64,000 nucleotides of DNA from Methanococcoides alaskense (GTDB lineage: Archaea > Halobacteriota > Methanosarcinia > Methanosarcinales > Methanosarcinaceae). Each line of letters starts with the position of its first letter. The first letter of the stretch is position 1. The notes beneath the pieces are model-generated. The model was not told the origin of the DNA. It ran no database searches and saw only the letters and a program-made list of their open reading frames with translations. This document shows, in pieces, positions 46,615 through 56,574 of the stretch. Location of the stretch: positions 1 through 64,000 of the forward strand of contig NZ_JAQFFK010000006.1 of NCBI RefSeq assembly GCF_027594145.1. Reading direction: 5' to 3'. The position numbers were made by a program, and so were the translations under genes.

Positions 46615-47040
46615 AATTAATTTAGCAATCTCTTAACAGCAACCGTATTAAAGTTAATATCACCATTCTCAAGTATTCGGTTCTTAATTCTCTGGAAAGT
46701 CTTCATATCAACCCCCCATTCCTCAGCTACCTTTTGAGGCAGGTTGAGTATCTGTTGAACAATCCACTTTTCGTTAATGAACACCGAGCTTGCTTTACAT
46801 CCAATTCCTGTTCATCGATATTGTTAGCTTCTTTTCCAATATAAACAACTGAATCAGCATGAACCTACTTTCTTTCAAGCACTCCAATCTCACCCTCGAA
46901 CTTATACTCAGGGTGTTCACCATATTGCATTATTGTTCTGCTCAATGGTTTGAAATAATAAGATCCTTCCTTGATATCCCCTGCCTCATAATCGATGAAT
47001 GGCTCATAAACAATACTCTAGGGATCATTTGAATAAGGAG
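46615..47040 (-). pseudogene. Decayed copy of the 108-residue family
   Basis: The minus strand reads YEPFIDYEAGDIKEGSYYF, then HPEYKFEGEIGVLERK, a TAG, VHADSVVYIGKEANNIDEQ and ELDV before a frameshift and loss of the tail. VHAD-VVYIGKEANNIDEQELDV equals the intact gene at 43007-43333. Two in-frame TAGs and a frameshift mark it as dead. Its N-terminal part shows what the intact gene may have lost. Confidence 0.75.
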
Positions 47041-47397
47041 ATAGTTCCGTGAATAAATTGCATAATCTCTCGGAAATTTGAGCTAACATTTTTCTAATAG
47101 TTATAGTATATTTGCATTTACTCAGAACTAAGTAGGCTTAATTGAAGGCAGTGAGAAAGAGTAAACAATAATCCCATAACTTCAATAAATTTTTATATGG
47201 GACAGAATAGAATTACTTCTATTAATGTATTTTAGAACTTATATTACATCATCTAAATGTTCAAACAATGATGAATCTGACAACGAAATTCCCGTATCTT
47301 TAACGGTAACATCATTTTCTTCATATAATGCAAAGTACCCTTAGAGAACCCCATTTGTCGGCTAAGTCAGAAGGATTACTCCCTCTTTCTCGCCTAA

Positions 47398-47431
47398 GAA
47401 CTGTACATGAGACTTTCACCTCATACAGCTC
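47398..47431 (-). ncRNA. Group II intron domain V
   Basis: A 34-base hairpin reading GAGCTGTATGAGGTGAAAGT and on to a final GTTC; arms GAGC-TGTATGAG and CTCATGTACA-GTTC pair with the usual GAAA-type loop and bulge. This is the catalytic core of the intron. Confidence 0.9.
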
Positions 47432-47440
47432 AAGCATCTC

Positions 47441-49211
47441 TTAACCTTTACAGGCAACAGTTATTGTTTTTGGATTAGTAGCATGATGTTGTCTATGACA
47501 GTGAACATGCACGTAAGCTAAGTTTGACACAATGTAATCTTTATGATTTCCATTCTTGTGATGTAGAGGTCTTTCTTCTGCATCAGCACTAATGTCAATT
47601 GGTAGATTACAAATGTGGCATTTGCCTTTTTGATTAATCCAAACTTTCTTAAACATTCCAGATAATTTACTAGCACCTTGATTGAACTTGCGTTCAACAA
47701 AGTATTCTTTGTCAGTATAAGGGTTTTTATCCAGAGATAATTTTGTATGTCTAACTATCCTTTTGTCTGATAATAATTTAAGTTGGTTTCTTGTTGTTGA
47801 AAATACCCATTTCCTCGTTCCTTTGGTATGCCAATATTTGTCAACGATCCAAGTTCTTGATTTCATGGGGTGTCTTCTCTTAGCCCATTTCCAAAGTATG
47901 TTCCATAATTTGTAATCTATTAAGTGGAATGTTTCTTTGGAAACCACTCCTTGATGGTAATTTGACCATCCAGTAATGATTGGGTTAAGGGTGTCTATTA
48001 AAACTTCTTGTGTCCAAGATTTTCCATCTTTGATAGTATTACTGATTTTCTCAGTTACTTTCTGAATGTTTTTCTTAGACGGTTTTATAAGAAGTTTCCC
48101 TTTGTATTTTCTAAAATTCCAGCCTAAAAAGTCAAAACCATTATCAATATGAGTAATTAAAGTCTTTTCATCAGACAGTTCCAGACCTTTATTTGTTAGG
48201 AAATTTTTCAATCAATCCTTTAACTTCTTCTGCTATTTCCTTTGTATTTGCAGTAACAATGAAATCATCCGCATATCTCACAAAATTTACTTTGTGTTTA
48301 TTGCTTTGATGTGCTGTCATTCTTCCACTTTTACCTCGATGGTATTTATCAACCAATAAACTTTCAATTCCATCTAAGGTCATGTTAGCCAATATTGGTG
48401 ATATAATACCTCCTTGTGGTGTTCCTGCTTTTGTTGGAAATAGAGAATTTTTATAAATGAATCCTGCTTTAAGGAATTGTTTAAGAATTGATTTATCCAT
48501 TAGGATGTTGTCAAGTAACCATTGATGACTAATGTTGTCAAAACAACCTTTAATGTCTCCTTCCAGTATCCATTGAGCAGAATTATTTCGACATGTGCAT
48601 CCGAAGATTTGTCCACATGCATCATGAGTACTTCTGGATTTTCTAAATCCAAAAGAACGTATGTCTGCTGTTTCTTCTGCAATTGGGTTTAATGCCAAGG
48701 CATAAAGTGACTGCATAGCTCTGTCATGCATGGTTGGAATTCCTAAAGGTCGTTTCTTATCTTTCCCATATTTCTCAATAAATACTCTTTTTAATGGTTT
48801 TGCCTTGTATTTCTTATCAGTTAATCCAAGTACAGCTTTCATCTTAGAGACAGGTGTATTCCACAATTCTCCATCGATTCCTGCTGTTCTTTTACCCTTA
48901 TTCTGAATTACCTTTCTGACAGCTAACAGTTTAGCGTAGTGAGAATGGGTTAGCAAATAACTTAGTCTTTTAACTAAATTCCAATTTCCTTTAATAACCG
49001 CTTTCGTAATCCTGACTTGTATTCTATTAACATGTGATTCAACAGTATTCCAATCAATGTTGTTCCAGTTGGACATGTCTGTAAGGTTCTCATCATTTAA
49101 TTCGGCATAACCACTAAGGGCTGCTGCTTCATTATTTGGTGTATTTGAATGACTTACATTCATAGTTATACCTTCATTCTTACGTTTCGATACCATAGAG
49201 TAAGTCTGCAT
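47441..49211 (-). pseudogene. ltrA: Group II intron reverse transcriptase/maturase, frameshifted
   Basis: The first 340 codons hold the RT part, with RPLGIPTMHDRAMQ, GTPQGGIISPIL and the catalytic FVRYADDFIV. The frame ends after LIEKF; an extra C near 48205 shifts it, and FLTNKGLELSDEKT resumes one frame over for the maturase domain (GFDFLGWNFRKYKGK) and a C-terminal HNH endonuclease (CHICNLPIDIS, HHKNGNHKD, HVHCHRQHH). Restored length is about 590 residues, normal for LtrA. A single-base error in sequencing would also explain the break. Confidence 0.9.
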
Positions 49212-49854
49212 CCTTTCGAATCAGGGCAAATTCTGAACCCCTATACATACCATTACAGTCTGTCATTCGCTTTCTACTCCTTTCCTTTACTCTCTATGTC
49301 ATTGTCCTTCCTTACGGAATTCCTACCCCGAAGGGAACATATAGGGCTTACCAAGTTCTATAACATGAATAATTGTGAATACCTTAGAAGCCATCTATAA
49401 ACCGAGAACCATTCGTCCATTTCCCATTATGTGGAAAAAGCCATAATGGTCTGATTCTATACCTTTTGGTTCAAGCGTGTCAATCTATTTTTTCGCTTGT
49501 TACTGATTACGGTTCTTACAATGGTTCAACTTTCGTTTCTTCATAGTATTCTTATCCTAACAGATTGTTTAAGTTAGATTCCCAAACTTCTCCATATTGT
49601 CCTATGAGCTTCACACCCTGACGTTACCATCAACGCATGTCATAGTAGGATTATCCCAAATGGAAGGGACAGCGTTTCCGCAATTCATGGTATAACTTTC
49701 TTGTCGCACTCTTCCATTCAGTATAGGACATGTCAATGATCTTCTTCCTCAACAGATCAGAGTCATCCCTTTATTCATTTGCCATATAGAATGGAGTCAA
49801 TCTTGCTTTACCATTATCAATTGCAAATAATGACCACATGTCTTCGTTCATCAT

Positions 49855-50205
49855 CCTTTGTATCTGATACAAACATATACAATGGACTTTTTATTATTAA
49901 ATATTAATATAATCATTGAATTCTTGCATCTGCAAACATTCACGGTATCATGCAGAAAAATATCTACGGTGCACCTACCATATCAGACGATACTATCGAT
50001 ATTCCTGTAATGTATTTGTTCACTATATATCAGACTCCATCAAAATATTTAACCTAAACTTAAGCTACAAATACTATAGCATATGTTTTTAATGAAGAGA
50101 GCTAATTTTATTAAAACCTAAAATAGGTTTTACCCAGCTTTTATTTTTATTGTAGAAATACCGCATATTACCCCATAAATAAAAAAAAATAGTGTTTGTG
50201 ATATA
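49855..50205. other. Intergenic, AT-rich
   Basis: No supported gene; a 36-codon frame from 49951 is unconvincing. The last 100 bases probably hold the promoter of the next lipoprotein gene. Confidence 0.35.
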
Positions 50206-51084
50206 TTGAGTGGAAAAATAAAGTCATTATTACTTGTATTGCTAGTTGCAATAAGCCTTGTTGGTGCAGGATGTGTCCAGCAGGAAGATGGAACACCCTC
50301 TGAAGAAGCAGAACCTGTCATTATTGGTTATCCTCCATGGGATGATACGAGGGCAAATACCTTTGTGCTAAAGCAGGTACTTGAGTCTGAAGGATATAAA
50401 GTTGAAACTGTAAACGCTAATCTTGGAGCTGTTTATCAGGGAGTATCACAGGGAGATATCGACCTCTTTGCCGGTGCATGGTTACCGACGACCCAGGGAT
50501 TGTACTGGGACAAATATGAGGATGACCTTGATTACGTCAAGAACATAAGCACCGGTGCAAAGATCGGATTGGTCGTTCCAACGTATGTTACTATTGACTC
50601 CATAGACGAACTTAATGAAAATAAGGACAAGTTCGAGGGAGTTATACAGGGAATTGAACCCGGTGCAGGAATAATGGCAACTACTGAAGTTGCAATTGGA
50701 GAATACAACCTTGATTATGTACTAAGTGCAAGCAGTACCGTTGGAATGGTAATTGAGCTGCAGGATTCAATAGATAATGAAGAGTGGATGGTTGTAACAC
50801 TCTGGCAGCCACATTGGGCATTTTCACGCATGGACTTAAAATTCCTGGAAGACCCGGAGAATGTCTATGGTAAAGGTGACAATATTGTTCTCGTGGCAAG
50901 AAAAGATTTGTCTGAGGACAGGCCAGATGTCTATGAAATTCTTTCAAGATATGAAATGGAGCTCTCTGATATAGAATCCATCATGCTGGACCTTGATCAG
51001 GGATTGACTCAGGAAGAGGCAGCAGCAAAATGGATAGAGAACAATCCTGAAAAGGTAAACGAATGGCTGGGAGAAGAATTATAA
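50206..51084 (+). CDS. Glycine betaine/carnitine-type ABC substrate-binding lipoprotein
   Basis: A 292-residue OpuAC-like protein. The TTG start opens a signal peptide ending in the lipobox LVGAGC. The mature protein has VIIGYPPWDDTRANTFV, DIDLFAGAWLPTTQGLYW and QPHWAFSRMDLKFL, matching quaternary-amine binding proteins; the Trp/Tyr residues form the aromatic cage. Betaine serves as an osmolyte, and in some Methanococcoides as a substrate. No permease or ATPase gene is adjacent, so it is an orphan. The TTG start lacks a clear ribosome site. Confidence 0.88.
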   Translation: MSGKIKSLLLVLLVAISLVGAGCVQQEDGTPSEEAEPVIIGYPPWDDTRANTFVLKQVLESEGYKVETVNANLGAVYQGVSQGDIDLFAGAWLPTTQGLYWDKYEDDLDYVKNISTGAKIGLVVPTYVTIDSIDELNENKDKFEGVIQGIEPGAGIMATTEVAIGEYNLDYVLSASSTVGMVIELQDSIDNEEWMVVTLWQPHWAFSRMDLKFLEDPENVYGKGDNIVLVARKDLSEDRPDVYEILSRYEMELSDIESIMLDLDQGLTQEEAAAKWIENNPEKVNEWLGEEL

Positions 51085-51170
51085 CTTCTCTCTAATTTCT
51101 TTTTTTATTAATTTGTACATAGCATACAAGGATTAGAAGTGATCATTTCCTACGGACATTTTTGTATCTT

Positions 51171-51196
51171 TTTTATTTGAGGATTTCTACAGAACC
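51171..51196. mobile_element. IS end remnant
   Basis: Shares 23 identical bases with 51857-51879, both ending like the right end of the IS at 17412-18411 (GAGGATTTCTACAG). With the other copy it brackets the next gene. Confidence 0.6.
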
Positions 51197-51268
51197 ATTA
51201 TGTTAGATAGTTATATATGCTTTCCAATATATACTCTTTATTGTAAATAATTATATTCAGGAAGTGAT

Positions 51269-51811
51269 ATGTTGGATTATGAAATAGGTTTAAAGAACTC
51301 CTGGAATGTTGTGAAAGATAACCTCGTAACATTTATAGTTGGTTTATTGATAGCCGCTGTAGGCTCAATATTGATAGTTACCATTGCACCTCTTGCCTAT
51401 GGTTTTACTTCCATGGCAGTAAAGGGAGCAAGGGGAGAACAAATCGAGATATCTGATGTCTTTGTAGGTTTCAACAAGGACGATTTTATCAGAAGCTGGA
51501 CATTCATGCTGATCTATATAGTGATTGCCGCAATACTCGGGCAGATAGCATCCATACTCAGCACAATAGTAGGAATACTGTTCATGTTTACAATGCCATT
51601 GCTTGTCATTAAAGGATATAGTGGCATTGAAGGAATAACAGAAAGCATAGAGATTATAAAGAAAGTCCCTGTTGAAAGTATAATCGTTTATGTTATCATG
51701 CTTGTTCTCAACATGATCGGTGCATTCCTTTTGGGAATTGGCCTGCTTGTGACAGTACCTATCAGTACAGTATTCTTGGCAAACGCAACATTCGAGCTTT
51801 CCGGAGAATAA
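51269..51811 (+). CDS. Membrane protein, DUF4013/DUF975-like
   Basis: A 180-residue protein with about five membrane segments. YEIGLKNSWNVVKDNLVTFIVGLLI at the start and FVGFNKDDFIRSWTF suit families of polytopic proteins such as DUF4013, whose function is unknown. GGAAGTGAT precedes the ATG. It lies between two IS-end remnants. Confidence 0.65.
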   Translation: MLDYEIGLKNSWNVVKDNLVTFIVGLLIAAVGSILIVTIAPLAYGFTSMAVKGARGEQIEISDVFVGFNKDDFIRSWTFMLIYIVIAAILGQIASILSTIVGILFMFTMPLLVIKGYSGIEGITESIEIIKKVPVESIIVYVIMLVLNMIGAFLLGIGLLVTVPISTVFLANATFELSGE

Positions 51812-51832
51812 GTTAAAGTAAATAGTATATCA

Positions 51833-51881
51833 GCTCTGTAGAAAACCTACTTTGCATTTTATTTGAGGATTTCTACAGAGC
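51833..51881. mobile_element. 49-bp IS-derived inverted repeat
   Basis: GCTCTGTAGAAA (51833-51844) and TTTCTACAGAGC (51870-51881) are perfect complements, the same as the terminal repeats of the IS at 17412-18411 less two outer bases. Nearly all internal DNA is lost. It may now act as a terminator between convergent genes. Confidence 0.75.
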
Positions 51882-51906
51882 AAAATTTTCTATAACTCCC
51901 TGATAT

Positions 51907-52227
51907 TCATTTTTTGCCATATTTGCCAATTTCAAGAGTACCCAAATAGGTCTTCGATTCAACGTATCTGAATGTTTCTATTTCTTCTTTTTCGAATTTG
52001 GCACGCTTCACAAGAGCCTCCAAGGTTGGCCATTCCTTGATACCAATATAATCCCACTCTTCGTTTGACCAACGGCAGTCGATCAGCATCGTTTGTTTCA
52101 TCCCGAGTCCATCCATATTCTCGCGGTCCTTATGCATGAACTCCATCTTTTCCTCTTCAGACAGGTCAACAAATGTTTCCTTGATCTTGACGAAATACAT
52201 TCTTATGATAGGTTTTTTCTCATCCAT
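51907..52227 (-). CDS. Unknown small protein, ferredoxin-like fold suspected
   Basis: A 106-residue protein: IIRMYFVKIKETFVDLSEEEK, then LGMKQTMLIDCRWSNEEWDYIGIKEWPTLEAL and a helical part ending ESKTYLGTLE. The alternation of strands and helices suggests a dimeric alpha/beta-barrel (darcynin or EthD-like) protein, without certainty. GGTGGAGGAG precedes the ATG. No family is firmly recognised. Confidence 0.65.
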   Translation of the reverse strand: MDEKKPIIRMYFVKIKETFVDLSEEEKMEFMHKDRENMDGLGMKQTMLIDCRWSNEEWDYIGIKEWPTLEALVKRAKFEKEEIETFRYVESKTYLGTLEIGKYGKK

Positions 52228-52646
52228 CTTACCACTCCTCCACCTGATCTAAGCAGCGTAACTGCTCATATGAAAATGGCACATAACATACATATAAAGT
52301 TTACGAACTCATTCCGAACCCAAACATCATTTATTTTAATTGATTCCCTGAAAAAGATTTATTCCAACTCCAAGGTTTTTGCCGAACTTCTGCCGTGGTT
52401 TAGGATGCATGTTACCACCATGAATTCCAGTAAAAAACACAAGGATAAGACATTTCCCACATTCAATTTTATATGGAAAGGAGGATAGATAGAATTTAAC
52501 GCATTAAGTAGACTATTACTGTGGAGCATTAAATGAAAAATTGAAAAAAGAATTAACTTAAGGTTGAGATGTTGGTAGAATATACCGCACTCAATGCCAC
52601 TATATTTCACATACTTTTAATGGAAGTACTAATCTAGCCTGAAAAT
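52228..52646. other. Intergenic region
   Basis: A plus-strand run (about 52330-52488; AELLPWFRMHVTTMNSSKKH) reads protein-like but has no start or recognisable family. Otherwise nothing is seen. Confidence 0.35.
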
Positions 52647-53492
52647 TCAAGTCAGATCAAAATATACCTTCGAATTTTTGAGCATATTCCCAGATCGTTC
52701 AAAGGCTTCTAAAGCTTCCTCATGACGACCTAGATCATCAAGAACTTTACCTTTGTTAAGCCATATATCTGCATTATTTGGATCCAGTTCTATTGATTGA
52801 TCAAAAGCTTCTAAAGCCTCCTCATGACGACCCAGATCATCAAGAGCATTCCCTTTATCAAACCATAAAGCAGCGTCATTTGGATCCAGTTCTATTGATA
52901 TGTTAAAGGATTCCAAAGCCTCCTCATACCGGCCTAAATTACCAAGGATGGCACCTTTGTAAAACCATAAAGCAGCATCATTTGGTTCTAGTTCTATTGA
53001 TCGATCAAAAGCTTCTAAGGCATCCTCATGACGATCTAAGTTATCAAGAGATTTACCTTTGTTAAACCATAAAGCAGCATTATCAGACTCTAGCTCTATC
53101 GATCTGTTAAAGGCTTCTAAGGCATCCTCATCTCTGCCTAAATTTCCAAGTATAACGCCTTTTTTAGACCATAGAACAGCATCATTTGGCTCTAGTTCTA
53201 TTGATCTATTAATGGCTTCTAATGCCTCTTCATAACGACCTAAATTATCAAGAGCCCTACCTTTGTTAAGCCAGGAGCCAGCATTATTTGGATCTAGTTC
53301 TATTGATCGATTAAAGGCTTCTAAAGCAGCTTCATGACTGCCTGAATTACCAAGAGACTTACCTTTGTTGAGCCAGGAATCAGCATTATCTGGTTCTACC
53401 TCTGTTGATCCCTCTGAAGTATCTGAGGCTTTAAGTCCAGCAATTTTGTCTAAAGAGATAGAATCTATTGTTTCTTGTTCTAAATTTGGCAT
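52647..53492 (-). CDS. Tetratricopeptide repeat protein
   Basis: A 281-residue protein consisting of seven near-identical 34-residue TPRs (pattern EALEAFNRSIELDPNNAALW-FNKG-LDNLGRHE). The DNA is accordingly a 102-base tandem repeat, prone to gain or loss of units. It likely serves as a protein-binding scaffold. No signal peptide or catalytic domain is present. Repeats are most alike in the middle, a sign of recent unit duplication. Confidence 0.9.
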   Translation of the reverse strand: MPNLEQETIDSISLDKIAGLKASDTSEGSTEVEPDNADSWLNKGKSLGNSGSHEAALEAFNRSIELDPNNAGSWLNKGRALDNLGRYEEALEAINRSIELEPNDAVLWSKKGVILGNLGRDEDALEAFNRSIELESDNAALWFNKGKSLDNLDRHEDALEAFDRSIELEPNDAALWFYKGAILGNLGRYEEALESFNISIELDPNDAALWFDKGNALDDLGRHEEALEAFDQSIELDPNNADIWLNKGKVLDDLGRHEEALEAFERSGNMLKNSKVYFDLT

Positions 53493-54004
53493 GAAATTCT
53501 GAAACTCCTTTTTACTCTTTCATTCACATTTATTGGTTGAACTGCACTGAATAAAATACTAAGATCAACGCAATATCATAAGTTATGATTTAAAAATTAC
53601 TATTTTGATATATAAGATGTTTCTAAAAATTATTACATTATACTGCACTAAAAGCAATTATTAGACCAAGTGTAAAATATAGAACTTAGAATTATTCGAA
53701 CATATTCACACAATATATTTTCGACAGCAATTTCCTTCGCACGACAGAGAAAAGAAGTTCGAATAATCTCGTGCACACTATCGTTTTTATAATTATAATC
53801 GGTTTTTTATTATCATAGAGGTGATGAGCGTAGCCCTCCCCTCGACACGCGCTCCAGAAGCGTTATCTGATAGTCTGGCAGTCACAGTAGCTTGCCTTAT
53901 GCCAAGTATCAGTACAAATATGCTCAAGATCCCATACTTCTCATTGATAGTCACGGGAATTATTATGTTTGTCAGCGTTAATCGCAATGTCCTCAAGTGG
54001 AATA
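53493..54004. other. Intergenic region
   Basis: AT-rich up to 53800; then 53821-54000 is open on both strands with hydrophobic translations, but no family or start is convincing. Possible remnant of a membrane protein. Confidence 0.35.
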
Positions 54005-55756
54005 TTAAAATGGGACCCCTTCAGAAGGAAGAGGAAGATTAAAACTAAATCTACTGCCAATGCCAAGTTCACTTTCGACCCACACATTGCCACCATGCAT
54101 TCTTATTAATTTCTTGACGAGTGCAAGACCAAGACCTGTACCTTCATACTGGCGATTTGAAGCTGAATCTACCTGTGTAAAGGGCTTAAAAAGATCACAA
54201 AAAGCAGATTCCGGAATTCCGATACCGTTATCTTCAACTTTGACAACTAAATTGCCAGCATCCTGTTCTACCCGGACCATTACCTAACCGCCTTCAGGTG
54301 TGAACTTTATAGCATTGGATACCAGATTGAAAAGGACCTGTTTTAATTTCAGCTTGTCAGCATGAATGCAAATATCATCAGCTTCTATGCTCATATTCAA
54401 GCATAATTTTTTATTTTGTACAAGAGGAGAGACAATTGATTCCACATCATTCAACACACCTACAAACAAAATATTTTCAGTCTGAAGCTCCATTTTATCA
54501 GCCTCTATCTTTGAAAGGTCCAAAATATTATTGATAAGAGCCAGCAAATGTGTACCACTTTTTGATATGTTGTTTATATATCGCGTTTGTTTTTCATTGA
54601 GAGGTCCCACATCAGTATGAATAAGAACATTTGAAAAACCAATGACCGCATTCAGAGGAGTTCGAAGTTCATGGCTCATATTAGCCAGAAATTCACTCTT
54701 TGTCTTGTTTGCAACCTCAGCAATGTGTTTGGCTTGAATTATCATAGCTTCTGCTTTTTTCCTTTCAGTCATATCGACAATGATACCCTGGAAGCGAGTT
54801 GGATTCCCTGAATTATCGGTCTCTATCAATGACGTTTCATTGACCCAGTGAATATTACGTTCACTATCCAGAATCCGATATTCTTTTTTAAATTCATGAC
54901 TCTTGTTTTTGATGTATTCTGAAAGGGATATAAGATAATCATCGATATCCAGAGGATGTATTATATCCTTATAGAGAAACTTCTGAGACATGAGATATTC
55001 TGCCGAGTATCCGAACTGAGAGATATTATCCGATACGAATTCAATCGGAAAACCATTTTCCGAATTTCTGAGGAATGCAACTACCGGACTGTCCCTATAG
55101 ATAGCCTTCAGATTTTTTTCCTTCCTCATCAGCTCCGGAGAAGAGCGCAGATGTTTCCTGTACTTTTTACTAAGCAGATCCGCCAGATATGTCCACGTAC
55201 CATTCTTTTTCAGGATGGTGTGCCCCCTATCGTCCATCAGATCGAAAACTTCAGAAGAGGAAAAGGATTCCAGAGGGCAAGTAAACAGAGTTGTAAGCTC
55301 GATAGCTGAAGTTGAAGAGATTATCAACTCCCTGCAATATCTGAGAAAAGGAAGCATTTGGCCTTTGTCTGCAGTAAGATCGATATTAACCCGCAATCCA
55401 TTGAATCCATTTGCAATAGCATATTTCTGTTTCTTTTCCAGAAGTTCTATTATAACATCACAAAATATCTCAGCATTTGAAAGTAATGCAGGATCTACAA
55501 GGACATGATCGAAATTAGAGGAACATGATCTCTGGCTAATGAGTGCTATCTTTTCCTCAAAAAAAGCGTTCGAATAATCATATTCATTTATCTCAGGAGT
55601 TATCCAGATACAAAAATCATTGCGTTTAGAACCTGAATTTAAAAATGATGAAACAAAATCAATTACATCATCATCATTTTTGTACACAAGAGTAATATGC
55701 CCACCATGTGGAACTTCTGATAGAGATAAATCCATTTTTCCGAAATAATCTTGCAT
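54005..55756 (-). CDS. MEDS-PAS sensor histidine kinase with in-frame UAG
   Basis: Reads as 583 residues if TAG at 54284-54286 (codon 491) is decoded. Residues about 10-175 resemble a MEDS sensory domain (HGGHITLVY, GLRVNIDLTADKG), then a PAS domain (195-330), a HisKA domain with MSHELRTPLNAVIGF (His362), and an HATPase domain with the N box NLVSNAIKFTPEGG before the TAG and VEDNGIGIPE, GTGLGLALVKKL after it. The TAG stands where kinases of this type have Lys or a similar residue, and the frame is unbroken. Methanosarcinaceae decode UAG as pyrrolysine, so a full-length kinase is plausible. Otherwise it is a pseudogene ending before the ATP lid. No response regulator is adjacent. Confidence 0.8.
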
Positions 55757-55996
55757 GATATTACCAACCGTATCATCGATCGCATAAATTCATAGATGAA
55801 GAAAGAACTATAAATCCAAAACAACTTTACCTTACATATATCAAGTTGAGTGACTGTAAAGATTATATATAAACATATCTTCAGCCTTTTGTCTCGCATT
55901 ATTTCGAAAAATGATAATATAATTAATATATTGGATCTTATCCTAACTATTAGTCTCCCGAAATTCTAATAACCGATACACACCATCCCACCTCTC

Positions 55997-56509
55997 ATGA
56001 CCCTTTTATCCAAAAACGAATTGAGAGAACTTGTACTTGCAAATCCTCCACTTGTCGAGAACATGATCGACATGGATATCCAGCTTCAGCCAAACGGTGT
56101 TGAGATGACACTTAAGGAAATAAGAACTATTGAAGGTCCGGGTGCGGTTGATTTTGATAATTCCGGCAGGAGACTTTCTGAGGGCGATACAATCGAGTTC
56201 AATGAGGACGGGTGGATACACCTCGAGCCAGGGATATACAAGGTGCTTTTGAACGAGATCGTGAACATACCAAAGAACCTTGCAGCAATAGCAAAACCAA
56301 GATCTACACTGATAAGATGTGGAGCTACCCTTGAGACTGCCGTATGGGATGCCGGATACTCAGGAAGGAGTGAGTGTATGTTAGTTGTTCACAACAAGGA
56401 CGGGTTCGATCTTAAAAAGGATGCACGGATAATGCAGCTTCTTTTCTATCATCTTCACACAGAAGTGGAAGAAGGTTATAGCGGACGTTATCAGAATGAG
56501 AACATCTGA
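55997..56509 (+). CDS. dUTP diphosphatase/dCTP deaminase-family protein
   Basis: A 170-residue trimeric dUTPase-fold protein. [35 protein letters not shown] and [15 protein letters not shown] match the archaeal Dcd/Dut group, which removes dUTP or deaminates dCTP. The conserved RST and AGYSG segments are present. Archaeal members may be dUTPases, deaminases or both; the sequence does not settle it. The following ADH synthase gene starts 65 bases later. Confidence 0.88.
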   Translation: MTLLSKNELRELVLANPPLVENMIDMDIQLQPNGVEMTLKEIRTIEGPGAVDFDNSGRRLSEGDTIEFNEDGWIHLEPGIYKVLLNEIVNIPKNLAAIAKPRSTLIRCGATLETAVWDAGYSGRSECMLVVHNKDGFDLKKDARIMQLLFYHLHTEVEEGYSGRYQNENI

Positions 56510-56574
56510 ACTTCAGATGTTTGACATTGCATTTACCAGAAAAGATATGTAATACATACACCATCTCCCATAAC

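Larger units (their letters stand above)
47357..49709 (-). mobile_element. Group II intron, 2353 bp
   Basis: The 5' end reads GTGCGAC (from 49709 downward), the consensus start of group II introns. The 3' end after the domain VI region ends GAC at 47357, and joining the flanking bases restores an open frame. Domain V is seen at 47398-47431 and a maturase lies in domain IV. Its maturase has one frameshift, so it may no longer splice by itself or move. Confidence 0.88.
47239..49854 (-). pseudogene. Broken gene interrupted by the group II intron, Cas1-tail-like
   Basis: Joining DNA outside the intron ends gives a clean frame across the junction: DSDLLRKKIIDMSYTEWKKM and GFSKGTLHYMKK. A stop (after YMANE) lies upstream, and the frame shifts after the second exon, ending in FEHLDDVI and stop. 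The motif DSD-x2-R-x-K resembles the end of the cas1 remnant at 12878-13265, and the SKGTLHYMKK segment recalls extended C-termini of some archaeal Cas1 proteins; this is recollection, not a search. The gene was probably already broken. Confidence 0.5.

Noticed and set aside
46615-47040. In-frame TAG codons in the decayed 108-residue family copy as pyrrolysine
   Set aside because: A frameshift and loss of the tail show the copy is dead; the intact copy has Arg at one of these places.
52647-53492. CRISPR-like or satellite array suspected from 102-base periodicity
   Set aside because: The period is 34 codons and translates into clean TPR units; no spacers.
53821-54042. 73-codon hydrophobic frame
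   Set aside because: Both strands are open with hydrophobic translations, no ribosome site, and it overlaps the kinase 3' end.
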